A DNA stretch of 64,000 nucleotides from Dicyema japonicum (taxonomy: Eukaryota; Dicyemida; Rhombozoa; Dicyemidae): positions 604,321 to 668,320 of the forward strand of contig RDEW01000027.1 in the NCBI GenBank assembly GCA_011109175.1. Direction: 5' to 3'. The notes below the pieces were generated by a model. That model saw only the letters and a program-made list of their open reading frames with translations, was not told the DNA's origin and did no database searches. Within the stretch, counting starts at the first letter, position 1, and each line of letters starts with the position of its first letter. Positions 24,700-37,570 of this stretch are shown here, piece after piece. Both the position numbers and the translations under genes were made by a program.

Positions 24700-26150
24700 G
24701 AGATAGCCAGGACAAACTCTCAAGGGTTCTCTTGAGCACAGTTACTTCTGTGAATTCGTGTATATTTCTATCATCTTCCAACCGTCACAACTACTGGAAT
24801 TTAGAAGATACAATCCAATGTCATATAAGGAATAACATGCACTTGTGGGGATGCAGTTGACCTTTAATATATTCCATTACCACGAAGCGTTTATGGAGAC
24901 GAGAGCGTTATATTGTGGAGAAATATTCACCATTACACCCGTTCACTGTTGGGATAATTTATACAAAGTTATCTTCTTCATAGTAGCTGTATCCCAGTTA
25001 TCCACGTGTAGAGAAGGACAGTTTTTGGTCGAACGTGACTCAGAGTATTTTCGATGTGGTGATGACTGGATAGTCACATTTTTAGGAGAAGGTTTGGCTC
25101 GATGCAAGATTGTTTCATACACGATGTAAAATAATCGTAATGGATTTTGTGAGAGATTTAAAAAATAAAATATTCTGGTTTCTTTATTTTTTGTGTAAAT
25201 TCTAATATTATAATTTATTTTTTTCTATCACTTTTTTGAAATTTTATTGTTAATTTTATTTGAATTTAAACGCCGTGAATACCTTCAACGTGGTTCGTCT
25301 TATTTAAACTTAGATCTGTTAAATCTATTTAATAAATAATTAAATCTATTTATATCACAGGTGACATTTCCCCATCCAGCAAAGATTTGAAAGTGCCATA
25401 AATATCACTAAATTTGATCTCACCAGAGATTTTGACACTATGTCTTTATAAAACTACAGAAACACAGAGAATGACGGTATTAGTAATCGAACTAATTATG
25501 TGATCTCGGTTCACCATATCACTCAACCCATTTTCACTCTGCGCTCATCGAGGTCCCCCACAGCTTACCGGAACTGTTTACGTTTGTGCTACACAGAAAA
25601 TCGATGGGGAACGGATGGTTGGTAAATAATATTTTTTGTTAAATCATTCAAAAGTTAGAGATTTTTGTAAATAATTTATTCTCAAAAAGCGAAATTAGAC
25701 GAAATTCAGTGGAAATCCTCCTAGCCGCCAAATTTACCAGGTTTTTTAACCGCCAACTTAAAAAAAAGTTAATTAATATTTATTTAAAAAATAATTTACA
25801 CAAATGTAACCGATTGATTGCAGCCGACCAAGGTACAATTAAATTGCTTGAACCACAGTTTAAAATGGATGATTTAACTGAACAAATTGAATCAGCGAAC
25901 CCACATTTGAAGCATACAAAAATCTGACCATTAAAGACGCCATGATATATTTGTCCTTTGTTAGGAAAGAAATCTGCCCAAGCACTATTACGTTAAATCG
26001 TTCAATAAAGAAATGGAGCCACTTATAACGAACAAAATGAGAATTATAATGATTTTGTTTTAAAGACAAATTATTAGATTCTATGGTTCTACAGGATTTT
26101 TTGAATATCGAAATGGGAAGATATTCTTAAAAATTGAAATAGAAACGCTG
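24700..26150. other. Unassigned AT-rich stretch
   Basis: One plus-strand frame of 94 codons (24845-25129) with several Cys residues, and scattered fragments near 25709-25927. None carries a recognisable domain. Confidence 0.3.
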
Positions 26151-26152
26151 AA

Positions 26153-26554
26153 TTGAAAAAAGCAATGAATTTAATATGTGCCTTTAAATACTTGATAATT
26201 CTTATAGGCGAGGTTGAAGAGACAGACGGTGTTAATGTGGTAACTAAGAAAGAATGTTATTCGGCTCCTCACGTATTGAAAAAAATATTTAAACAGCCTG
26301 AATTGTTTGATTTAAATGGAAAGGAGGGGTTAAATCAAATTTCAAAAACATTGGAGAAAGGAAATGGGGTTAACAACACAATTGGTTTATCAAAAAATAA
26401 ATTTCTCTTTATTACTCCTTTTAACGCCATTTTTTTCGAATTTCCAAAATTGGCAGTTAGGAGGAGTCTTACTGTAGTTCAGCAAAAATCCCAATTGGTG
26501 GATTCGAGAGGATTTACTATAATTAGGTCTTCCTTAACTATACTTGTTTTTTAA
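26153..26554 (+). CDS. Hypothetical protein fragment, unrecognised
   Basis: 133-codon frame. The first part, to about 26208, looks like intron or low-complexity, ending at a ttatag acceptor-like site. From there it reads GEVEETDGVNVVTKKECYSA and continues with charged, protein-like sequence. No domain recognised; it may be part of a decayed transposon. Confidence 0.25.
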   Translation: MKKAMNLICAFKYLIILIGEVEETDGVNVVTKKECYSAPHVLKKIFKQPELFDLNGKEGLNQISKTLEKGNGVNNTIGLSKNKFLFITPFNAIFFEFPKLAVRRSLTVVQQKSQLVDSRGFTIIRSSLTILVF

Positions 26555-26744
26555 GATTTTTACGACCCAAGGATATCTTAGACACGCTTTGATCCTGCAT
26601 GATTTCTGACAAAGACCTGACCTAGCACTTCCCATCAATCACAATTTCCTAGATATCACCAAAATCTGGGTTAATAAAGAAAACCAGAATTTTAATTAAA
26701 CGAATCACTCGTCCAGAAAAATATTAATATAATAATTAAAGGCA

Positions 26745-29280
26745 TTACAGTAGTGGTACAACAACAAATGGCAATGAGGACAAAATCAACGTCACAATTC
26801 CTCCAAATAGAAACATCCCCTACAGATAAGACATACAAAACCTGGTACAAAACAGGAGAAGCAACGAAAATAGACAATTTAGGCTCATCGTAACTACTAA
26901 TGGTCCACGACGAATAACCATCTATCAAATCATCACTAAACTGAGCCGCATCTACCAATAAGACCCACAAAAACCCAAATTCTCAAACGCCGGGGAAAGT
27001 GCGGTGGACACAAACAGGGGACTTTTATAGCAGTGACCTCCCTGGGAGCCATTAACCCACGAGTAAGTATGAAACTATGCCAATAAACAGTCAAATCAAC
27101 GTCACGTGAATCCGATGAATTACTCTTGCATTTTTCCTTAGTAAGACTGACTTCCAGTCCTCCATAGAATGAAAGCAGTCGTTTAGTAATGAAGCTATAC
27201 GTGCTCATATCATCCGAGTATGGGCCAATGACAAAGGGGAGTATAGTATTTCCTAAAATAATATTCGTGTAAACCCTTTAAAGACTGGAGAACAGAACTC
27301 AAATCGACGTCATCAGTCATTACAGAGCGAATCAACGAACAGTTCACATCCTTCATAAGGCAATCGAATAATTGAGTGACCTACCAAGTCATAATACAAT
27401 TTGATAATTTAGTTTTATGCAATAACAACATGAATCTGATAATAAATACTAGTTTATTAAACAAGTATGCAAATGCACTCTATCAGCCATCCCTCTTAAA
27501 AAGCCCTTTTTCAGGCCTATCGCAATAGAGAGCATATTAGAGCGGGTTAATCAAGTCTTAGGAAAATAATCACAGAAAATATGATCATTAAAAATCAACA
27601 TAAATAAACTTAAAAAATAATAAAAAACATAAAAAATAAAATATCAAACCGTATTTTTATTGACTCCCAAATCAGGAGGGGGATTACTCTTAGTCAGTCT
27701 TTTATACAGAAAATTCAGAGTTAAATTAGCCGCCCTAACAATTTGATCAATACAGTCATTCTCTGTGCAGTTTAGCGTATGGTATTGGTCAAATATGCTA
27801 TTATACATGCTTGTACCAATAACACTATATATACTTGGATTTGAAACGCTGGTCAAACCCAGTGAGAATAGCCGACGGCAGAGATGCATTTTTCTTCATA
27901 AAGCTCTGAATTGGAGATGACGGGAGATCCCCTGACGAAGGCTTCACCAAAATATTCAAAGTAGTAGCAGTCGAGTTCAAATCGTCAAAAATTTGCTAAA
28001 AGTTAATTTCGAGAATCTTACTTTATTTACATTCGAGGGCGCAAAGTTGTTTTGGTGGACATAAAGCGCTCCATCAGATGAAATTATTTGGGAGATCTCA
28101 TACATCTCATCTATGCTTTGAATAGGCAAGTGGAAGTCCTTTAGGATTGTTTCATTCCATTTCCCCTTCTCCAAGTCTAGTACGGCTCTACTAGAGCCAA
28201 TATAGTCGAAGGATTCCTAGAATACAAAAAATGCAAACTCCGGCGAAGAATGAGAAAAACAAAGCATGATTAGGCGCCAAATTTCGGAGACTAGTGAACT
28301 TTTCTATCACGGCAATTGTCGCTATCAGTCCTGTGAGAACCGAATCTGCGCCGGCGAGGAGCGCGGAAATTCTGACATTCCATCCAGCTAATTATGAATG
28401 AGTGAAGGATACCTTTGAAACGACCCAGACCACGTGGTCTATTTTCTGAGGATCAGCTGGTAGGAAGAACGGCAGATGCAGATTATGTCCTCCCAATGGT
28501 AGGCAAAAGGTGTCTAATGAATACTCAAACCTACCATATTCAAAGTAATTGGGGGTGTTGGACCGGTAACGGCAGCGGAGGGAATTTCCCGAGGCCATCA
28601 TAAAACTCTCCATTCGAGCTGAACATTGCTCTCCGTGGATGGTGATGCACTTAATATTATTATTAATCCAAACAGCTTTGATGACGGAAAGGTCGGTCTT
28701 TGAGTTCACAACAGCTATTGGAAAGTCTGAAAAATCGTAGTAATATTGTCCGGTTGAGTAATTCGAATTCCAGGGATGACATTTCTCACCATAAAAGTCT
28801 GAAGTTAGAGTGGAACTTGTTTACCATGACGACTGCTTGGACAGCTTAGATCAGGCGAGAAACGCTGATTTGCAGGAATGTCTGCAGTATTTGTGTTGAT
28901 TATTATAGCTCCGTGACAATTTCCAGAATTTTTGAGAAACTTAAGAGTATTTCTGGATATTTATGATAAATACCCATCAGAATATAATGGATGCAACAAA
29001 GCAATTGAATTCACAATTTTTCCCGCCAATATTTTATTTAAATTATCTTGGTTAGCCACCTCGTAAATACGGCCAGTAGTTCCAGATGAATAGGCTTTAG
29101 TTGCAATATAAGAGTACAAGTGCAGCCAAATTTGTGAGTAGCATTCATAAATTGGACACAGAAAGAAGCAGAATTGATGTCCTTGTAAACTTCATTGTAT
29201 AATCCTGACTGGTCTAATGAATGAAAATGCTTAGAATAACCTGAGAAAATTAGACCAAGAACAACAAAAATAACTAACAT
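26745..29280 (-). CDS. NCSTN: Nicastrin, gamma-secretase subunit
   Basis: ATG at 29280 begins a signal peptide (MLVIFVVLGLIFSGY), followed by FCVQFMNATHKFGC, matching the mature nicastrin N-terminus. Further conserved blocks: WNSNYSTGQYYYDFSDFPI; QCSARMESFMMASG with paired cysteines; ALLAGADSVLTGLIATIAV; and ESFDYIGSSRAVLDLEKGK, the family's DYIGS motif in the aminopeptidase-like fold. C-terminal SPAFEN, then GYSSWTISSYDEPKLSIF, then a membrane helix (GMFLFGGIVTLILSSLPF) close to the TAA at 26745-26747. Introns of 22-31 nt are seen, for example 26 nt and 23 nt joining SSDSRD-FHTYSW and ENL-DAAQFS. Nicastrin is the glycosylated ectodomain subunit that admits substrates to presenilin. One junction near 28385 stays out of frame, and the 27400-27640 part is less certain. 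Confidence 0.9.
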
Positions 29281-29366
29281 TTGAATTAAAAAAATTAGTA
29301 ATTTAAATTTAATGAAATTAATTCAATAAATATAAATTATTACTTAAATAAATGCAAATAAAATTT

Positions 29367-29550
29367 AATTTTCGGAAATTCCGAATAACCAAGAAAATTG
29401 AAATAATTTGTAAATATTGATGAACAGGCCTACATTCAGTAAATTCTACAACCGTCTCATATACCCCCGCATTAATTTTAATTTTCGGAAATTCCGAATA
29501 ACCAAGAAAATTGATCATTGTCAGTTAATAACCAAGAAAAATTGATCATA
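29367..29550. repeat. Duplicated AT-rich motif downstream of nothing recognised
   Basis: A block of about 34 bp starting ttttcggaaattccgaataa occurs at about 29370-29403 and again at 29479-29513. The second is followed by a partial third (aaccaagaaaaattgatcat at about 29529-29549). It contains the palindrome ttcggaaattccgaa. It lies just upstream of the nicastrin start, so a regulatory role is possible but unproven. Confidence 0.6.
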
Positions 29551-29559
29551 ATGTTCTGA

Positions 29560-31185
29560 ATCTAAGTTTTCTAGCAGACTTTATACAATAAATACCTGAA
29601 ACATCTTAAATATGATCCACGTCAATATTTTCTGATGTTCGTGGAAAAAATCATCCGAACTCTCATTTTCTATGGAATTAAAAAAATAAACTTTTATACT
29701 CTGATGACTGTGTTTATTCCTGAAACTCCTCTTAGTTTTATAAATGGAGTTTCACTTGTGGAGGAATAGATCGTGGTGTTATATGTAAAGGTGCTTCGTT
29801 TGATAAATTTTTTCCAGTTTTCAGTTGATCCATTAACTTTGCAGGATTTCTTTTTTATCCATGCAAACGACTAATCTGTGTTTTTCAATTTTTTGTGTTG
29901 AGGTATGGACAATGACCTGATCGAGAAAGTACGATTGGCATGGTGGAGAGGATGATTGTACAATCCAGTACAGATATGAATGTAAATTCAAGTGATGGAG
30001 ACAACTAAGAGCGCCTAGTGGACGAGAACTTCTCGCGGTAGGGAGGCAATACTCCAGAAGTTTGTTTATACGAAGACTTCTGATGGTTTTAGTAGATATA
30101 CAGTCATGAATTGTATTCAGTCGTGACTGAGAAGGCACAGTCTCTGGGATGGTATGTACAATCCGAATTTGATCACCAAGAGTAAGAATAATTCTCCTAC
30201 AATTACTATATTAATTATTTTATAAATTATTATATAAAATAAAATTTATATTTGGCGAACCTTGTTAAATTAAGTTTAATTTTAAATAATTTAGTTAATG
30301 CAGCATTTAATCATTTTGTCAATGTTTCCCCATTCAATTATCACTGGAAGTTGTAGTGATATACGAGTGATCGCATATAAATTATTGTAGTATTTAAATT
30401 TTTCATCACAGATATTGGATTGACTGTCATCATGATACTAATTATGAGAGTACAACAAATTACGGATAAATCGGCTCTTTTTGGGAAACATGACTATCCC
30501 TTCTGGAGAGACTTTTTCAATTAGGAAGATGGATGTACGAGCTTTGTATTACTGTATTATTCACTTACAGTAGATGCACAGATGATTATAGCCTCGAAAC
30601 GATTGTTTCCACTGCTTTTCCAATCAGTTCACTTTTATGGGTATTTTCAATGTTAAATTAGTGTTCGTGTATGGTGTAGTGATGCAACGAACGACCCACA
30701 AGCGTATGTAGTATATTTAGATATAAACCTGATTGGGAATATATTGAGATGGACAGATTTGGTAAATTGTAGTTGTTTCACATTAATGTAATTAGGACAG
30801 GAACATCATTAGATCCTACTGGTAATTATCAGTGTCATTTCAGAGTGCAGTTCAATAAGATACTCAAACAATGTGCTTGGAATGTGCTGATAGTTAATTA
30901 ATGATTAGGAAATAAATGGATTTAGTTTTAAGATATTATTTTGTCATTATTAAGCACTCTCGCCATATGGCGAAGCATGCGGAACTCAAGAAACTAGTAA
31001 CTAAGCCATCCTCCTCCACTAGCTCCTGTCATAGGCAAACTCACGTAGTCCATCTAGATCTTCTCCCTCTCTTAAACGTCTCCTAATCCCTGTTTATTTT
31101 GTTAACTTTACATTATTATTCAAATTATTTCTATTTAATTTATTTTTAATAATCCATTTCCTCATTTGAATAAATAAAGGAAATG
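29560..31185. other. Unassigned stretch
   Basis: No domain, RNA gene or clear repeat recognised. Frames such as 29833-30138 minus have no family features. Confidence 0.35.
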
Positions 31186-31189
31186 AGAT

Positions 31190-34100
31190 GGAATTATGTA
31201 AAAATGATACAACGAGTTAAGAAGAGAAAGAAATCGTATAGTCAAGTAGGAAAAAGGAAATTTATGTCAAGAAAGTTGACGAACGTGTCAGTGAAATTGA
31301 TAAGTTGGGAAACAAAACACAAATGTTTCGAGCAGTTCGTCTTTTGCAGAGGGGAATTCAACCTACGAATATTTGTATTCACGACAGTCAAGGAAGAAAT
31401 GTATTGGATAATGAAGAAAAAACTGAGATTATTGCCGAATATTTTTGAGGACTTTCGAATGAAAATGAAACCTCAGATGTGGAGCCATTTGAGAAATCAC
31501 CAAGAAGCCTGAATCTACCGATATCTACAGAGGAAACTAACCTGGCAATCATTAAATTAAACAACAACAGGGGCAGCATACATGGAGAAGACAACATGGA
31601 GAAGTGATCAAGTATGCACCAGGCGAACTGACAACCCTCATTACAAAGATATCAATAAGGTATTTGATACGCATTCCCCTTGAAATTTGGTGATGGAATT
31701 TTGATTCCTCTGCATAAACCAGGAAATAGCAAAAGACCGATAAAAATCTAAGAGCTGTGATATTACTGGGATCATTGAAAAAGATACTATCTCTGATAAC
31801 CCTCAGTCGGATGTCTTCTGATGTTTATGAATTTCTGTCGCCGGGACAGAGTGAGTTCAGAAAGGGACGCTCGACCGCAGATGCTGTTTGGTCCCACAGG
31901 TGGATATGTGCCATGTGTCAACGATACTGGAGTGATTTTAAAATTTTGGGAGTGGACATGTCCAGTGTGTTTGACACTGTCAACAGAAAAACATTGTTGG
32001 ACGTTGCTGGGAGTTTTTTTGATGAGGATAACACAAAACTTGTCCGCTTCCTATTATCACTGAATTAACTGTACGAGTTGGGAACACAACATCGGAGCCT
32101 TTCGGACAACAGTTGGAAAACCTCAATGGGACTCTATCTCCGATTCTATTCGTCGTATACCTGGAAGCGGTATTGAGAACTCTTAGAACAAAATGTGAAG
32201 GATGCATGCCGATGGATATGCAGATGACATAGATTTTGTGTCAGAAAATGATTTGGAACTTGGACTTGTTTTAGAGAAAATCCCTGGAGAATTTAAGAAT
32301 TGGTTTCTGCGAGTTAATCAGGAAAAGACTGAGCACATAAGAATCACAAGGGAATCAAAATACAGTAGGACCCCGCCCCAATCAAACCCCGGCCCTGGGG
32401 CACCCTCTGTATTTGGGGCGATTTTTTAAATAAATATAATTATAAATGATCTTTTACATTTTTTCACATTTTTCGTTCAATAAATTCAAAATAAAAACCC
32501 CGCTTTTTGGGGCACTTTCTCTATAGAAAATTTAAAAATCTATTATTTTAATTTTATCTTTAATTTATTAATTTTCAAATAATTGTCAGCATGCCTGCGA
32601 AGCTTGGTCGATTAAACATGGATGGCTAGATCGATTTAAAAAGCGACATGAATTACTATTCAAAGTAATTTCGGGTGAAAAAAACTCATCCGACAAAAAA
32701 AAAACTTAGAGTTTTTTTAACAATTACGACAGTTTATTTGAGGAATACGATAAAAAAGATATTTTTAACTGCGACGAAACTTCTCTTTTTATTAAAAAAT
32801 TCACGTAGATCATTTGTTTCTTCAAATGATGATTGTTTTGGTAAAACGAAAAGTAAAAGAACGAGTTTCAGTTCTTTTATGCGATGGATATTTTTGATAC
32901 ATGGCTACAAAAAATAAACTTGGAAATGGTTCAAAAAACAGGAAAATTTTGATTATTATGGATAATGCACGTTGTCACAAATGTCAGGAATATTCAAACT
33001 TATCATTTCTTAAACTTCCTAAAAACACAACAGCACTTCTTCAACCTTTAGATATGGGGATCATAAACTCATTCAAATCATGTTATAAGAATGTTCTTTA
33101 TGAAATGATATGTCTTGACGATGCTAATGAATACTATGATGCCCTGTTGAAGATCAATATGAGACAAGTAGTCGCATTTGTGGGAGAAGCATGGACTCGT
33201 GTAACAAAAACTACAATATTGAATTGTTGGAAAAAGATAAATGAGCAAAGAACATTTGTCCATGAAACAAATTCAAAAAAAGAATCCGAATTAATTGATG
33301 AACATATTTAACAGAACTTGAAATAAATGGAATAGAAGACAATGAGGCTTTGTATAATGGAAATAATGAGATGGATGGGCTATATTTAAAAGATACAATA
33401 AAAATTATGAATAATCTTGAATCTTCATTATTTAACATTTGTCCTGAAGGGCTTAAAGAATACTATGAATTTAGGATTAAAATTTCAAAAATGCTAAGAA
33501 ACAAATATTCCATTGGGAACAAAATAACTATTTTTTCATAAATAAATTGATTCCTTTTTGCAATATGAAGCAAAACATTGTATTATAAAAAATAATTATT
33601 TAAAAATACGAATAGAGAGGTTAAAAATGTAATAATTTAGTATACTCTCTATATTTGGGGCACTTTTCTATTGGGGCGGGGTCCTACTGTATATTGATGA
33701 AAATTGGAGGAAAAAAGGAAATTGGGATCCTTACTTGGTGATAGTGAGGACATGATGTACAGAAGAGTTCTAGCCACTCCCATGTATAAGAAATTGCAGA
33801 AGATATGGAGTCGACAAAAACTAATAAAAACAAATCTAAGAATAAGACTATACAACGCATATATAAAACCGGTGCATATGTACAACTCGGGTACATGGGG
33901 GTCACAGAGCTAGAGTTCAAGAAAATGAATATATTTCATCGCAAAAAATTACGCAATTCAATGGGCCTAGGTTGGCCCAAGAAGATTTCAAACAATAAAT
34001 TATACTCTGTGGCACAATCGAGGCCAATAAGCATCGACATTATTGAATCAAGGTGGAGACTGTTCGGGCACGTCCTCAGAATGGACATAAACGCCCCTGC

Positions 34101-34375
34101 AAAAATAATAATGGATAATTACTTTAACAGTGAGAACAAACCATCAATCAGAGGAAAACCCAGAGTCACTCACCAGTGGCTCTGAACAAGGATCTTAATG
34201 GGATTAGAAGAAATCATAAATCTACAAAAGACCTAGAAGATCTAAGGACAGATGCGCAAAGCAGAGTGCGATGGAGACGCCTAGTGAAGCAGTTTGTGGA
34301 ACGTGTGGCACAAACGGGATTTTAGTTAATATAACGTTCTTTGGTTCTGTGAAAGTGCTTTTTAATAATAATTTC
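31190..34375 (+). mobile_element. Non-LTR retrotransposon, split by a later Tigger insertion
   Basis: Left part (31240-32362): QMFRAVRLLQRGIQPTNICI and KTEIIAEYF (the pre-RT region), PGQSEFRKGRSTADAV, a degenerate GVDMSSVFDTVNRKTLL, and YADDIDFVSE, which carries the catalytic Asp pair. Right part (33692-34375): KRKLGSLLGDSEDMMYRRVLA, LYNAYIKPVHMYNSGTWG, then FHRKKLRNSMGLGWPKKIS and SRWRLFGHVLRMDINAPAK, ending in a 3' tail gtgaaagtgctttttaataataat. The two halves are contiguous in coding order, interrupted only by the transposon at 32363-33689. Several stops show the copy is dead. Copies of the same family lie at 14.3, 40.8 (minus), 41.4 and 60.5 kb. Confidence 0.85.
32361..33691 (+). mobile_element. 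pogo/Tigger-type DNA transposon (Tc1/mariner superfamily)
   Basis: Perfect 20-bp inverted ends: CAGTAGGACCCCGCCCCAAT at 32363-32382, and its reverse complement at 33670-33689. A TA dinucleotide flanks each side (32361-32362 and 33690-33691), the target used by this superfamily. Transposase pieces on plus: HGWLDRFKKRH (CENP-B-like DNA-binding), IFNCDETSLFIKK (first catalytic Asp), then KILIIMDNARCHKCQEY (second Asp) with LKLPKNTTALLQPLDMGIIN and AWTRVTKTTILNCWKK (32901-33311). Frames are broken, so it is inactive, but the ends are intact. Confidence 0.93.
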
Positions 34376-34609
34376 CTCATTGCTCTTAATATTAATCAAA
34401 TCTTTATTCCAAGACCACCATTACGCTGCGATCAGCTTCAAGAGATTCTCTAAACAACTGGATATCAAAGTACCTGCCCGCAAACCGAAAAATGAACTTT
34501 ACCAAGAACTATTATCAGACAAGCAAGTCTCAGGTTATCGCCGGATTAAAGAACTCAAAAAAGTATATTCAATTCACCTAAACACCTAAGCAAATACGCA
34601 ATTAGCTAC

Positions 34610-35240
34610 CTACGGAAATTTTTAACCTGTTCGTTAACTGGAACACTATCCCCCAAATATGTAAGAACTCGTTCCCAATTCTTACAGACCAATCTCATTG
34701 ACCTCTACTATATCAAAAGTGTTAGAAAAGTTGATCCTATCTGAAATTACTATTTCCCTAACTCAATTGAATTTCCAACACGGATTCCGTTCTGGAAGAT
34801 CAACCACGACTTTCTTTCAACGCTTTCACAATTCATTGCGGATGGTTTCAACACTACCTCAAAACACATGCGGACAACAATGGTCTCAATTGACATCAAT
34901 AAAGCGTTTGACTCGGTACCGAGGAAACATTTAATTGGAAAAATCTTTGATTCAAAAATTCGCCTTAACTTGAAGCTATGGCTGGCCAATTTTTTTATCT
35001 GGAAGACGTAGGAGGGTCATCTGTGGCCACCTTAGATCACGATCACATTGCTACCAAAGCTACCAAACGGAGTGCCCCAAGGTTCGTCTTTGTCCCTCAC
35101 TCTATTCAACCTTTTCACCACGGGACGCGACATTTGTATCATTGATCTCTTGGAAGAAGTAGAAATGTAAACATCCCACCAACTCATTGGGTCTTCATAC
35201 ATAATCTCCGCAACATCTCCCTGTAGCGCAATGTTCACTC
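34610..35240 (+). mobile_element. Jockey-like reverse transcriptase fragment
   Basis: Across frame changes it reads ISLTSTISKVLEKLILSEI, FQHGFRSGRSTTT, TTMVSIDINKAFDSVPRKHL, LWLANFLSGRRRRVI and LPNGVPQGSSLSLTLFN, that is RT palm blocks up to the QG motif. The YADD block was not found and the 3' side fades out near 35240. It differs from the family at 31.2-34.4 kb, which ends just before it. Confidence 0.75.
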
Positions 35241-35329
35241 TCCTCTTAAATTGAATTTAACGGAAATCAAATAATGTTAACTTTTTTTCTTTTTGAGTCA
35301 CTGAAGACACCCAACTTTGAAGTGATCAT

Positions 35330-35430
35330 CATTGATGACGGCGTCACTTGTCAATCCCAGAGGCACCATAGATGCGTGGAACCTTCAACCTTAACAGACA
35401 ACATCGAGATTAGAACCCGGAACCATCTGG
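35330..35430. repeat. Short repeat shared with 40520-40620
   Basis: The string gatgacggcgt and the later tagatgcgtggaacc with similar spacing occur at 35334-35385 and 40525-40580. Possible SINE or transposon end; the tract that follows (gattagaacccgg / gattccaactagg) is weakly tRNA box-B-like. Confidence 0.35.
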
Positions 35431-35582
35431 ATTTGTGACTGCGCTGATGGGGACATGTCGAAGAGTCTCCATCGACCTCTAAAGACTACCCCCACCTTGT
35501 ATAAAGATTTTATTACTCTGTTACATAAAATAAGCAAATCACTAATAAAAATTTATTATAGAATAAACAATATAACAGCAAA

Positions 35583-37570
35583 TTAATCATCAATGAAATC
35601 GTTTGAGTACTCCTCATCACTTCCCGGCACAACTGTTCCCCTACTTTCATCTAAGCCATCTTCCAGACGACGTTCTTCACCCACTTCCCCAGAAACTGAT
35701 AAAATTAAGAAAACCACCATTGGGAGAGATAAACTCTCCCATTATTAAGTCGGACCGAGTCGAGATTTTCTGCATAAACGCATCAAAGACAGACTCCGAC
35801 TCGACTTTTGGGCTAAAAATGAGATTGGAGAGGCAAACGTGGAGTCCTCATTAAGATTCGAAAAGAAGGAGTTAAACTGCTTAAAAGTCTCCTCAATATA
35901 ATTCAGGAATTCATTATTTTCCAGCAACGAATGCTTCGACAATTCCTTGGTTAAGCGTTTATTTTCCTTAAAGAGCTAAAATGAACCCAAATTCGACCGA
36001 AGAGAGCTGTTCAACCAAATCCTTCTTCTCGTGGTTGGACTTCTTCAGTTGAAGCTTCAAACCGTCAATCTCTTGACGCAATTTGTTGACTTGATGAACG
36101 TTGGATAGTTTGCTATGGTCGTCAGTCTTTGGGTTGATCCTTCCAATAAGAATTCACGATACCTTAAATTCTCTGATTTTGAAAACGGAGAAATGCTCAG
36201 CCAACCGAACTGCATATACAAACAAAATACAGAGCTTTGGCCATTTCCACAGTTGATTCTCAGTTGCTCGTGAATTCCATCGATGATAATCGTGTCTCAA
36301 ATAAACCATCTACAATACCGATGTCGTTATCTCGGATATCAAAAACGAATAGAGAAGTGTTTAGTCTCAGCATATCAAGCACTGCTTGTCCACCATGAAC
36401 GGTTATCCCAATTCGCTGTAAGTCAACAGCTAAATTAAACAAATTTGAAAGAAGCATTATAGGACTAAACTATTTTCTTATAAGTTACTTAAAAACTAAT
36501 ATATTCCTAATAAAATAAAAATTTAAATTAAAACAATAAAAATTATTTTTAAAAATAATGAAAACTGCTAAGCGATGTGTGACAAAACAATTTGGTAATA
36601 CATAAGTAAAAATTAGATAATACATTAGCATAACAATGACAATTGAATAAAGAATAATCGGCCTACCTTTGACCCAAACGTCATTCTCCAAAGTGTTCGC
36701 AATCTCCTTAACTCCATCATCATTAATCGACGGGTTGTCATTCAAAGTTACACGTCTGAGACAGTTCATTCTGTCAAAATTTGGCAATTGATATCTCAGT
36801 GTGTGCTTCCACGCTTCATCGTGCCTTCTGACGGCATGTGACTACAATAAAAGTTAACCCAACTTTAATCACCGAGCAGAGCAAGGAGACCGAATCGTTC
36901 GTCAGACCACAGCCACTTAGATTCAGCACAGAAATAGAATCCTGGATTCCCTCAAGAACGGCTAAATTGATACCCACAGCTCACTTTTTGCTCCTTCATC
37001 CTCAATACTGGAGTACGCAAAGGAGAGAGATTTTAGCTTTATCTCTGAGGATCTGATGAACTTGCATAATTCTGCCAAATTACTTTAAAAATGCAAATTA
37101 TGTGGCCTTTGGTGAGAGACAGGCCCCTCCAGGTGAAGAACCATGAGGGACCTGTCGTAGGAAATCAGACAGTGAGTGATCTGACAAGCCTTCTAATGAT
37201 AATTGGATCATTGATCGATGGGTGGTGCTTTTTAGGAGATCGATTGGTCCGCATGTCGCCCCCCGTTTTATAGACTAAAATATTAAGTAAAGTTAATTTG
37301 AGGGATTTGAGTAAATTTACAATTTTCAATCGTCCGGATATTCCGAATCGACACCTTCTCCATGTCCCTGTTTACGTTTATGGTGTTGAGGAGAGCGTTC
37401 CAGTCGCACTTTCTAGGATGGAAATAATTTGCTTACTGCAGTTTTTCTGCTTCAATTTCAAGAAATTTAGACCGGGCCATCGTTCTGATGTGGTTGGAGG
37501 GAGTGGAGCTCTCCAGGGAGCATTGCTTGAGATAAACCGCATCAAAGTCAAAATCTTTGTTCGTCATCAT
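35583..37570 (-). CDS. CEP78: Centrosomal protein CEP78-like
   Basis: ATG at 37570, stop TAA at 35583-35585. Spliced pieces in order: KFLEIEAEKLQ joined by a 24-nt intron to KCDWNALLNTINVNRDME; a leucine-rich-repeat region SISVLNLSGCGLTNDS; VRRHDEAWKHTLRYQLPNF, which is diagnostic of CEP78 (vertebrate MRRHEETW...LRYRRPD); CLRRVTLNDN; ALDLQ-like VDLQRIGIT; and TSLFVFDIRDNDIGI. After the repeats comes a coiled coil (KLRQEIDGLKLQLKKS) and YIEETFKQFNSFF, then an acidic end (SDEEYSNDFIDD). Introns seen include 24, 23 and 22 nt, and one unusually long at 36430-36666 (237 nt). Joins at 37090-37300 and 36150-36290 are not fully resolved. CEP78 sits at centrioles and is required for cilia. Confidence 0.85.

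Noticed and set aside
26692-26970. Unspliced reading of the nicastrin C-terminus ending at 26692
   Set aside because: Removing a 22-nt GT...AG intron after PVLYQ gives a better membrane helix and a stop at 26745, matching the family; the unspliced form is kept only as an alternative.
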